In this document: positions 36,168-46,682 of the stretch, piece by piece | How positions within the stretch are numbered: position 1 is the stretch's first letter | Layout of the letters: each line of letters begins with the position of its first letter | Translations under genes and position numbers: made by a program | NCBI GenBank assembly: GCA_015847255.1 | Contig: JADLZK010008421.1 | Span: 186,001-250,000 of the forward strand | Source: Hyparrhenia diplandra | Lineage: Eukaryota; Streptophyta; Magnoliopsida; Poales; Poaceae | Reading direction: 5' to 3' | DNA: 64,000 nt | The notes under the pieces: model-generated | The model's input: only the letters and a program-made list of their open reading frames with translations | What the model was told of the DNA's origin: nothing | Databases searched by the model: none

Positions 36168-36800
36168 AATTATTGTAATTATTTAGTGATTTGTTAAAGA
36201 ATAAATGTTAAAATTCCCTATACTTATGTAGAAAAATCCAAAACTTACATGGACACTCCATTATGGTGGATAGTCATGACAACAAAGTTTCAGTTGATTC
36301 GACAAAGTGTTGGAGCACTTTCTAAAAAAAGGCATACATGTCTCACAACGACCAATATAAGCGTGTGAGAGATGTCATCACATGTGAGATATGTGTATCA
36401 ACACTATCTTCAAATCATCTAAAACTTTAACAGGGTGTTCATGGATCCAAACTAAGATGTTGTGTGCATTTGTGAAATTTTCGAGCAATTTTACCTATTA
36501 TTATAAAAATTTGCTGAATTACTAAAGAATAAATGCTAAAATACCCTAACCTACCTAGAAAAATCTAAAAAAAAATTGCATGGACACACCAATTTGGTGT
36601 ATAATCATGAGGAAAAGTTTCATTGGATTTCGACAAAGTGGTGGTGCACATCCTCACAAAGGCATACATGTCTCACTACGACCTATGTGACTATGTGGGA
36701 GATGTCGCAACATGTGAAGATATATGTATCACCACTGTCTCCAAATCATCTCAAACTTTACTACTATGTTAATGGAGCCAAAATGGGGGTGTCTAGGAAA
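36168..36800. repeat. Diverged tandem repeat, period about 328 bp
   Basis: Landmarks AAAGAATAAATG, GGCATACATGTCTCAC, GACCTATGTG-like and CAAATCATCT recur in the same order about 328 bases apart (for example 36196 and 36524). Many substitutions separate the copies, so the duplication is old. Confidence 0.85.
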
Positions 36801-36855
36801 ACAAACACACAAAAAAATTAAAGAACATAGAGAAGAAAAAACAAAAACTTATTAG

Positions 36856-36928
36856 AAAACTTATCAAGTTTCGAACCTGAGGGCACGTGTTCACCGCTAA
36901 ATGGTGTAACCATTGGGCTGTTGAAGTA
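36856..36928 (-). repeat. tRNA-like (SINE-type) relic
   Basis: On the minus strand an A-box-like CAGCCCAATGGTTA (36907-36920) and a B-box GGTTCGAAACT (36867-36877) lie about 30 bases apart, as in a tRNA or tRNA-derived SINE. The acceptor and T stems pair poorly, so it is not a working tRNA gene. Confidence 0.45.
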
Positions 36929-37514
36929 TGTGTGCCAAATATTGAGAGCTAATTTATTTGAACTAGACATAACGACGGCCCAACAAACCACGCTCTAATT
37001 CCGCCAGGGGAGAGGAAACCACCATCTCATGCGGCGTAATTACTGCCCGTTTCACCGCTGATAGCCGGCAGCCATTATCACCGCGCACCATTATCACCGC
37101 TCACCTGACCCTTTCTGGGATCGTGGCGACTTCGTTCCTATAATTACGCGCGGAGACCGTGGGTGTTGAATGACAGGTACTGAATGTAACAAGCAAAGCA
37201 TCATATGCCTAATGACAACTGTACAGTTTGCCATTTTCTACATGTTAGTTCATTCCATTCCTCAACCTCAAAAATCACAGCAAGCTTCATAAAAAAATCC
37301 CAGCAATACTGAATAAGATCAGTACAGGTAACTGAATAAGATGAGTACAAAAACTGCCAGCCAAGACTGAATAAGATGAACAGAATGCTGAAAACTGAAT
37401 AAGCCATGTCAATTTACATTTTGCAGCCTTCAAAAACAACTGCATGACAATTTGCAGCCATGACAATTTCTGACAATTTACAGCCATGTAAATGGAAACA
37501 AGAACATTCAACTT

Positions 37515-38990
37515 CTAGTTTGAGGTTGCTGTCGGCGTCCTGCTGGAGCTCTTCACGCCTAGCGCCGTCATCATGGTCTCAACAGTGCTAGTCGAGAGCG
37601 GAGGAGTGCAGGTGCCGTCCATGTACTCTTGCACAGGATTGAAAAGCACATTGTTTATCAAAGATCTAATTGAACAGAAAATATAATGAAGTAGTTGTAT
37701 CCAAATGTTCCATGATATTATCCAAGCACTGACAAGATGCAACTCATTTGTATCCTGTCCCTTGCTGAGAGTAACTAAGTTACGAGCTATGTGGTGTTCT
37801 ACTTCTACAACATAACTCAGTAATACTAATGAACAATTGGGTACAACTGCATGCATAGTGACAAACACAGATTTCAACAGGAAGCAGTTTAGGCCTTGGG
37901 CTGATGGAGCTAACAGAGTACTCTAACAGATAGCACAGAAGAGTTCAGACATTTAGAATGGTAGAGTATGCTCATGATTATAGTTCACTGCTTAGCATTT
38001 GTTGCAAAATGTACAGATAATAGTAAATCAGTTCAGGATTTGTACACATTAACACGTTCTTCTCCTCCTTGTGTAATGTGTGTTATCAAAGAAATGCTAA
38101 AACAGCCTAGGTATCAATGCAGCACGAGTACTCTAATTCTCAAGCCTATGCAGAAAATAATCAGGCATGGAGTTTTATTATACTAACCACATAGGAAATG
38201 ATACCGACACCAAATCCTGCAAGTACGCGTCCCATATACAGAAATGAAGAGGCCTATAAAGCACAAGCAGACATCAAACAGCCATCAAGCCTAATGTTGT
38301 CACCAGTAAAGCAGAAGCTATATGTTCAAATAAACAAAGGAAACACATAGTGCATACTTTTGCAAAGGAGATTGCAAGCCAACCAATGACGTTCGGAATC
38401 GCTGCAATCATCAACGACTGCAAAACAATTAGGAAGTCAGTTACTGTCAATGAAACCTATGGCTATGCAATTAGAACGAGTTGCTGTATACAGTACTTTC
38501 AAGCATATTGAGCGCCGGCGTGCCGGAGCCGCCTGACCTCCGAGGCGGGGAGCGTCAGCTCCACCATCAACGTCGGCGAGCGCGTGGCCCGCGGCGGCGG
38601 CCTCGGGCGGCGGCATGGGGCACGACCGACCCCCTCGGCAGGTGGTCCGGGGCGGTGGCGGCGGCGGCGGCGACCCGGTCCTCGGCGGGGGAGCAGCCGG
38701 CACGGCGGAGGTGGCTGAGGATGACTGACATGGTGGAGCGGCCGGAGGCACGGCTGGTGCCGATGGCGTCCTCTTCGTCGGAGTCCGACGACGGGAAGGG
38801 CTCAGGGCGGAGGTCCAGCGGACGGCGGCTGCGCTGGCCTGGGCGCGACCAGGCGGAGAGCCACGGGTAAGGGGCGGAGGTGGAGAGCGGGAGGAGGAGG
38901 CGGAGCCGTGGCCGGTAGCGGAGGCCGGTGACGCAGGGGCCCGAGGTGCCGGCCGCCTGGAACAGGTCCGCCCCAAATGGCGGCGGCGAC
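37515..38990 (-). pseudogene. Chimeric gene patchwork: CRM-like start, sugar-transporter exons, unidentified end
   Basis: All pieces lie on the minus strand. At 38510-38985 a GC-rich exon reads YPWLSAWSRPG, PLDLRPEPFPSSDSDEEDA, STMSVILSHLRRAG and MVELTLPASEVRRLRHAG, which resembles the organelle-targeted N-terminus and first residues of a CRM-domain splicing factor (tentative). Directly downstream come two exons of an ERD6-like monosaccharide transporter: 38358-38417 (SLMIAAIPNVIGWLAISFAK) and 38188-38253 (SSFLYMGRVLAGFGVGIISY), both exactly 20 and 22 codons with GT-AG borders. A last exon-like piece at 37515-37630 reads YMDGTCTPPLSTSTVETMM and ends in TAG; I do not recognise it. Neither the rest of the CRM protein nor of the transporter is here. 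Gene-fragment capture by a Mutator-like or Helitron element is one explanation. Confidence 0.5.
38188..38417 (-). pseudogene. Two exons of an ERD6-like sugar transporter
   Basis: Exon 38358-38417 and exon 38188-38253 flank a 104-bp intron with an acceptor at TTTATAG and donor GTATGC. They encode transmembrane segments 2-4 of the MFS sugar transporter family, including the GR..AGFGVG motif. The following conserved PVYIAEI block is absent downstream, so no complete transporter is present. Confidence 0.75.
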
Positions 38991-39124
38991 TTCGTGAGTT
39001 CACGGACAAACCCTAGAGGATAACAAAAGAACTACTAAAAACAATCTTTTGGCAATTATGGAGTTACCATTTTACCCTTTACAAAATAAAAGAAATACAA
39101 GATTGCAATTACCACTCACCCTTA

Positions 39125-40185
39125 ATCCCTCAAATTTGCGGAGGCAACACGAGGCGATTTTTGCTCCTATGACCCACTATCATAGACACACAACAGAGGC
39201 AATTTTTGCCTTCATGTGTTTGCCTCCCATTGCCTTTCTTTTTAGCCGTGCCGATCGGCCGCTCTCGGTCAACGTGAGCCATCCAATTTTTTTCCCAATT
39301 ATTGTAAAAATCTCTTAGAGAAATCAAATAATTTTCTAGAAAGGCCACCGATACAGAGACTTTTGCATCACCTTTCCCAAACACAATGACATTTCTATGG
39401 TGCCAGGTCCTCCAGAAAAGGAGCATCAATTTTATCCTGAGATCCTTGGTAATACTATTCAGCAAAACAATTAGCCAAATCTGGTCCAGTGTAGTTAAAA
39501 AAAAGACTCAGCAGGGAGATCCCATGACTGACGGAGGGCATATCGAAGTGCAGTTGCTTCGGTACAGCGGACCATAGTGTGATGCCCATTCTCAGGTTCA
39601 ACTCCACAAATTGAGCATGTAGCATCAGGAGTTAAATGATGTTTCAGTCTATTGGTTTGGACTGCCAGGCCCTCACGTGCCAGTTTCCACACAAAGATTT
39701 TGATTTTTTGTGGCACCGGGGTTTTCCAAATTGCATTAAGAGTGTTCCTGTCAGAAGATAGACTAGAGCCACAAGGTTCTGGACATTTCAAATCCACTGC
39801 TAATTTGTAAGCACTTCTGACAGAGAAGGTGCCATATTTTTCAAAATGCCAAGCAAGGATATCTTCCCCCACGGTCTCTGGGATTCTGATGTTAAGGATT
39901 TCTTCAGCTTCGTGGTGAAGGAAGGTCTGCCTTATGAGTGATTCATTCCAAACCCTTGGGTTTTGAAGCATCAGCTCTACCACTCTTCGAATTCTAGGAT
40001 TCTTCACTGGGCTTGAAATTTTTAAAGAATCAGACCGGGGTATCCAGCTGTCCCTCCAAATTCTGATATTTTGTCCACTATTTACTCTCCATATGATGCC
40101 CTTTTTTAGAAGTTCAAGGCCATGTTCAATGCCTTTCCAGCATTGTGAGGAGTTATTAGGGAAACTGGTGTCCAATAACTTTGCT
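39125..40185 (-). mobile_element. LINE fragment, zf-RVT and C-terminal part
   Basis: Minus-strand frame from 40175 reads GIIWRVNSGQNIRIWRDSW, ILAWHFEKYGTFSVRSAYKL, AIWKTPVPQKIKIFVWKLA and CSICGVEPENGHHTMVRC, the zf-RVT domain of plant L1-type elements. A second frame (39130-39465) continues with LFWRTWHHRNVIVFGKG. The RT itself is missing. It lies 230 bp past the formin stop codon on the same strand, so it may fall in or near the formin 3' end. Confidence 0.88.
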
Positions 40186-40417
40186 TTCTATTCCAAAGGG
40201 ATCATATATAGCTATAGGATCACAAAAGAAAATATATATTCTCAGCTACTTATTTATTTTGTACAATAAAGAATTCGATGCATCCATAATTATACAACAT
40301 ATGATTTGACCCTATCTTGGTACTTATCAAAAGTTACATATGTGTGCTACTGGTAAAACGGAACAATATTCATCTATAAAGATATATATAGGGTTCTTGG
40401 TCCTTCTGTTCGTTTCC

Positions 40418-43400
40418 CTACATAGACCACGTGTCTTCGTCGTCGTCGTCTCTTGCATGCTGGCCGTACATTTTCAGGTTCGCCATTGCCGTGGTCGCTG
40501 ACATACGGAAGGACCTTGCAGATCCAACGACCGTCCTGTCCTGCTGGCTGACCTCCTTGCAGACATGATCCAGCATGGACAGAAAATCCCTCACCACCAT
40601 GAATATCCTCAGAGGGTGTGCTTCCTCCTTTGCAGCGCCACCATGGAAATACTCAGTGATCTCTTTCACTCTTCCCAGAGCCCTCTCCTCATCGCACCTC
40701 ACTTGTTTGATCTCCATCTCAGCTTCCTTGAGAAAATCACGCATCCTCGCGAAGAAGTTCTGGCCTTGGGTGCACTGCTTCTCGAGCTGGAGGACAGACT
40801 TGATCTTGCCAAGACCGGCCTGAAGCTTGGACACATAGCTGTGCAGCACATCGAAATCCATGCTGGCTGCTTTCTTGACATTCCCGAGCTCACTGCTCAG
40901 CCCAGATACAACTTTCAACCCTTGTTTACGGAACATTTCGTCTTTCACGATGTTTCTGGCTTCATCTCCTACGGCTTTTGCATCTTCAGACCGGACGATT
41001 TCTTGGACAACAAAGTGTAGCAAGGTGGTTTTGCCATCGGACCCTTTGACGTCTGCGAGTTTGAGTAGAGTGTCCAGCTTGAAAGCTTTTGCCTGACCAC
41101 GGTTTGTGCCAACATTCATTCGGTTCCCAGCTTGCAGGACAGCTTCAAGTAGCTTCAGGAACAATCTACTGCCTTTTAAATCATCACAAGCTCCCTGCAA
41201 AACCAAGCCAATAATGTCAGCTACTCATACATACAGTTGCATCATTGCTAAAAAGGCACGGAAATCAGAAAGGCTTATGATTTTGCCAGTAACCAAACAT
41301 GCTATTACAGTATTATGCCTGAAGATGTTGCGGAGGTGCCACTGTCAGATGCACATAAGTGCTCAACTGGCAATATATGAAGGCCGGGGATCGATATGCT
41401 ATGAACTGTTCAAATCTACGATTGTGAATGGAGAGTTTGTTGCAAAACAACTACTTTGTTCTACACTTAGGCAGTTGTGCAGTCTAAAAATTGATAATAA
41501 ATTACCTATGTTACAGAGGCAGTAGATAGAATGATGGTGAATATACAAATTCATGTGCAGCCACTGATCATAGAAACTACTATGTAAAGTGAACCAGCAT
41601 ACCTCTAATGTCTCGAAAGATTTCCTGAGGTAGTTAATTTCGCTCTCAAAATTTGCTCGATAGAGCATAGCATCAACTCTTTTGAAGGAAAAAGGGATAT
41701 CAAGCAGTGCCTTGAGAAAACGCTCTGCGGAACCAAGCTTTGATAAGTCCCCAGTAAAGTTTCGAAGTTTCAGTTCTTCCTCTTTTGTAGGAGCCATCTT
41801 TACTAAGGTTTCCAACAAATCCGCCCCCAGACATTCAGCATTGCCTGTTTAAGAATGTCAGTACCAATAAACATTGTGAGTAGAACTAGACAGAATAGCT
41901 TTGGATGCTGTCATGTAGCTCACTGAACATTATGAGCAGTATATGTATTGCATATTTGCCATAATTTTAATCCGAAGTCCTCAAATATACTTCAGTATTC
42001 AATTATTCATTGCTATGAGCATTAAAAGGTACTATTAAGCTTCGAAACATGTTAATTCTAAAAGTATTCAGTCAAAAATTACAGTAGTCTGATATTAGAA
42101 TGTATAAGATGCTTGCTGCGAACTGGTTTCCCAAATTTATTCAGAGTACGTACGCTCAAGATGAAGAATCAAACTACATGGATAATAAAACGATCTGCTA
42201 ACAAGTACTCTGAGTTCTGTCAAATGATGCTGTGATACAATCACATAAGGACTGGATGTTAAGAGCTTTCATGTACCGTCAGATATTTCAGCAAATTATA
42301 TTGTTGATGAGGTTACCTTAGAAATGTCCACATCATAACTAACTAACAACAATGGACCAACAAATCACACATAATGGATAGTCATCAAGACAAATATTAG
42401 TTGAGGGTACCTTAGAATCCATGACTAGTTTGTACTATTAGGTGATATATTCTGGCATCAGAAATATCCATGAATGAAAGAATTTCTCACCATCTAGCAG
42501 TGCATCAGAGACCTCTTCCAGAGTGACATTCAGTGCTCGCAGCAGGATGGCAATGTTCTGTGCCTTCTTAGAATCAAGGACCTTCCCTTGGGCACTACTA
42601 CATTGCGGCACTCCAGGTTTTCTCAGTGTGTCCCTAGGAGGTGCATTTGCTGCACTGTTCGTGAAAAGCACCTCGATCATGTCCTCATCCAACCTGCAAG
42701 AAACTCATGTCAGTTTTCAGTGAATCTAATCGTGTGTCTGTCTCTGTTCTGAGAATGTATCTTAACTGGAAGGAGTTGGACTTGAGGCGATCCCAGACCA
42801 TGTCGCGGTCAGAGCTCGCCCGGACCTTGTCCCAGTGCAGCGGCTTCAGCTTGGGGCGGGCTTCGTCACCGGCAGGATCATCGTACGTTCGAATTGGCAT
42901 GCCGTCGTCGTTGTCCTTGTTCACCGCCATGACGGGTGCTCTCGGCACAGCGACACTTGGCCCCTCTGTTTGCTCTAGTTTGTGAAGCCGGCGGGTTGAT
43001 AATGGTGCAGCGGATGTCCCCGGTGGCGGCGGCGGAGGTTTCGGGATTGCGTTGGTGCATCTTGGTGCTGGCGGCGGCGGTGGTGGTGGAGGAGGAGGTG
43101 GGTTGGAGGGTGGCGAGACCATTTGCTTGATCATATCAGAGGCAGAGCCGGCGGAGAAGCGGGTCCGCGGCAGAGTGCGTCGTGAGCGTGGCGCAGGAGG
43201 GGCCGGCGGAGGAGGCGCCACGGTGGTTGCAGCTGGAACGGCGGCGGCGGCCGGCGTTGGTGGGAAGAAATCGCTGGTGAGGCTGGGGAGGCTGCGGCGG
43301 GATGGAGTGGTGGTCCGCGGGCTGGACGCGCTGGCCTCGCTCCACGTCCCGGCGCCCTCCCCGGCGGCCGAGCGCTGGCCCGGCGTGTAGTACGCGGCGT

Positions 43401-44070
43401 CCTCGTCGGACGACCCGGCGCGCCGAAGCGGCGGGAGTGGCCTGAGTTCCGGGCTCGGTACCGTGTCGACGTCACGGCACATGCCCCGCCTAGCGCGCTC
43501 CGAGCGGGTCTTCCGGTACGGCGTGGCACCGGCACCCGACGACGACGCGGCCGCCGCGGCCGCAGAGGTGCCCACGGCGTCGGCGTGCAGCACGACCGCG
43601 GAGGCAGGTCCGGGGTGCGCGGCGGCGGCGGCGAGTCCGGGGGGTTTGTTCGCCCACGCGGCGGGGTGGCGCCGCGCGAGACGGCCCGTGAGGAGGAACG
43701 CGGCGGCGAAGGCGAGCAGCGCGAGGACGGCCGCGGCGGCGGCGGAGGCGACGACAATGGCGGCCTTGGGCGTCCTGCCGCTACCGCCGCCGTGGAGGCG
43801 CGGGGCCGGGCCCGTGCCGGACGACGAGGCGTCCGCGGCGACGGTGTTGGGTGGCGGCGGCGGCGGGAGCAGCGCCGGCCCGCCGTTGTCGACGGGTGGG
43901 ACGGGCGTGGAGGGATCGGCGGCGAATCCAGGCGCTGGTGGCGCCGTGGTCGTCGACGGCGGCGGGGTCCATTCGATGGGGAACAACGGCTCGTGCAGCG
44001 CCCGCCTCGTGTCGCCGCCGGCCGAGTGGACGAGGATGAGGAGTGAGGTGAGCGTGAGGAGTGGAGACAT
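40418..44070 (-). CDS. Class I formin (signal peptide, TM, FH1, FH2)
   Basis: Four exons on the minus strand: 42767-44070, 42491-42693, 41603-41844 and 40418-41194, total 2526 bases, 841 residues, with no frame breaks. The start MSPLLTLTSLLILVHSAGG is a signal peptide; a Pro-rich extracellular part follows; residues about 103-128 form a transmembrane helix; a juxtamembrane Ala/Ser-rich part, a proline-rich FH1 (about 340-400, runs of 6-11 Pro) and an FH2 domain from about 405 (PKLKPLHWDKV; GNRMNVGTNRGQAKAFKLDTL) complete it. FH1 binds profilin-actin and FH2 nucleates actin filaments; class I formins link the plasma membrane and wall to actin. I chose the ATG at 44070 because the upstream in-frame one gives a long non-signal extension. 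The paralogue number is not assigned. Confidence 0.95.
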
Positions 44071-46682
44071 CGGTAAGAGAGAGAGAGTGATGAGCTCCTG
44101 GAGAGAGCTGAGGCAGAGAGGCCGGTGATGGCAGTGGAGTGGGAGTGGAAGCAGGAAGGAGACACGACAGGCAGGAGAAAGAAAGAAAGGGAGGAATGCG
44201 TGCGGGAAGAGGAAGGAAGCCGCCCGCCATTTTGTGGGTTTGCTTGACAGCAACGGCTCTCGTAGGGCACTTTTTCTTCAGATATCAGCAGAGACTTTCT
44301 CCACACGCCATGTGGCGTGGGGTCGCACCAAATTCATTTCCCTCGCACTCGTAGCACTTTTTCTTCTTTTATTTAGATACAAGAATAGAGAATTTTGCAA
44401 CATTCTCACAGTGAATTGGCACTCCATTCTATAACAGTGATAATTGAGTACAACGAAGACTATTCTTAAACTTCTCTCCAAGCTTCCATAAGCCCTGAGT
44501 GAATATAATTAGCATGAAGATGAATCATATTCGACGATCTTCCATCAATCCGTGATATATCAATTTTAATTTTTTGTAATAAAATTTATATATAACTTTA
44601 CTTGTATGAATGAATCGTGATACCCATCTGCCTCTTAAACACATGCAACATGAGGCTTTTCAGAAGACTCCATAACAAGTTGTCGCCTATGTAAGGTTAG
44701 GTTTCATCTCAGGCGAATGAAATCCCCCACCACAACACAAATGCGTGGATATGAACATGCATTGTTCACACCCCAGGCATTCTAGCTATAAGTTTCTCTG
44801 TAGGAGCAGAATTTTCTACATTTTAAAGGAGTCCCTGATGATCTGTTTATCCACGCAATGCATTATTGATCATTGAGGCCAAAAGCATGCAGGCATGATT
44901 AGTGTCGCGTCGCAACGGCATGCATGCTTTGCTGACTAAACAAAGGGATATATCCATACTATAATAATACTGGCTCTGCCACTGGCACCAGTAATAAGCA
45001 CGCAGGAATGATCAGTGTTGGATCCTACGGAAGCATGCAGGAGCTAGCCAGCACAATCAACCAATTCCAGCATCCGGCGTGGAAGGTAGTGGAGCGGAGC
45101 CAATCGAGACAAATCGATAGGGCTCCATCCACATCCACATGCAATGGATGCAGGCAACCAAAGCCAAATCCGATCGATCATTCTCCTTGCACAACCCCTC
45201 TGCAATGCCACCAGTAATCATCACTCACTCTCACACGCCATCATAATTACCGGATCGTAAGTGAGGTGATCGATCATCCATCCTACTAACATCCATGTTA
45301 TAGTTGGCCAACGGACACTAGCACACCATAATCTTCTTAATGAAATGCATGTTGGTTGATGGACTGCAATATATTTCATATCTTCCGTACAAGCCTGGGA
45401 TCCCAGGAGGGGAAAAAGCAAAAAAGAAAGAATACAAAAAAGAAGGCCATGAACTCTTACAAGAAAGCTTTTAAGTCATTGACAAGTTACACGATACAAA
45501 ATGCATTAAAATTTTCCTACCTCACCCTGAACCCTCACCTTAGAGATCGTCGTATGGTCCTCCTATATTGGTGAATGAACATACCTGGCGAATCACTGTG
45601 GATTTTTTTTTAAAATAAAGTGGTGGGTTAGTTTATTCTGTATGGACTTACGGTGCAACGTTCAAGAGTATAAGTGTAACGTACTGTGGATTTTAAAATA
45701 GCTCAGATCAACTTTTTACACGCGACATGAATCATACGTTCCTACCAACTTGCTACTCTTTAGCAATTATAAGTGTGACTCCGTGTTGCTCGATCACTCT
45801 TAATTTTTTTTTTTTAAAAAAAATACAGTATCCATCTCATTTATACGTCTTTATCTAAAAAATCTCATTCATACGTCGCCGATATGCTGATCCTATAGGT
45901 GCTAATATATACACTTTCTAGACAGTGGCCTTGAACGAGAAGGGTGACGAACGAGATCGCCGACGGTGTGAAGCGGCTACATGAGCTGGGTGGTCCAAGG
46001 TGATCATCAACTCACTTTATGAATAACTGAGAATTCGTGTGTAACTTATTGCCCCCTAGAGAGCTTCCATGGCGTGTTGTTTGGGACATTTTCTCTCTTA
46101 ATGAAAAACACACACAGCCGTACGGCACAATCTCCGCCATGCAGCGTTTTAACAGCGACAGCACACCACCGGACTATCCAAGATGAACCTAACTTGGCCA
46201 ATCCAAGATGAACCTGATTTACTGATGAGTCCCGATCTCCTCTAGCAAGTGGCAGCAATGACACAGTTGTAGGGAAAGACGGAGGCAGCGGAGCTGCTTA
46301 ATCGAAGGATAATACTGATCTGGGATGACTTAAAAATTGAACTGAACAGTAACGGATTGCTGGTAACACATTACGGGCCACCTCCACCAACCAGCCATAC
46401 ATACACGGCAATCCACCCCAATTTCAACCCTAAACCCCAATACCTTCCAACACAAGTGGACTGGAGTGGACTGGTGTGCAGTCAAAACAGCGCTGCCCAT
46501 CATTGATGATTGATCTGATAATTATGTTACAGAATGGCGAATGAAACACCACCATAAAACTGATAATAACTAATAAAAAACAACAAACTATCAAAGGCAG
46601 GGTTGTAACTAACTATAGGATTAGACAGCAGTCCTGAAACACAGTTTCATTGACAATCAGAATCAGCTCAGGCAGTAATATC
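44071..46682. other. Spacer between formin and PPR genes
   Basis: The first 180 bases are the formin 5' UTR/promoter (CT-rich on the minus strand). The rest is AT-rich with no recognised gene; 46600-46682 is likely the 3' UTR of the minus-strand PPR gene. Confidence 0.6.

Larger units (their letters stand above)
35538..37514. other. Spacer with tandem repeat and tRNA-like relic
   Basis: AT-rich; contains a short TAC microsatellite, a 328-bp diverged tandem repeat and a tRNA-like segment. No gene recognised. Confidence 0.6.

Noticed and set aside
36856..36928. Functional tRNA gene
   Set aside because: Acceptor and T stems do not pair adequately; kept only as a tRNA-like relic.
43131..44306. 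A 391-residue minus-strand frame and several plus-strand frames over formin exon 1
   Set aside because: They are shadows of the GC-rich formin exon, with Arg/Pro-rich content and no conserved features.
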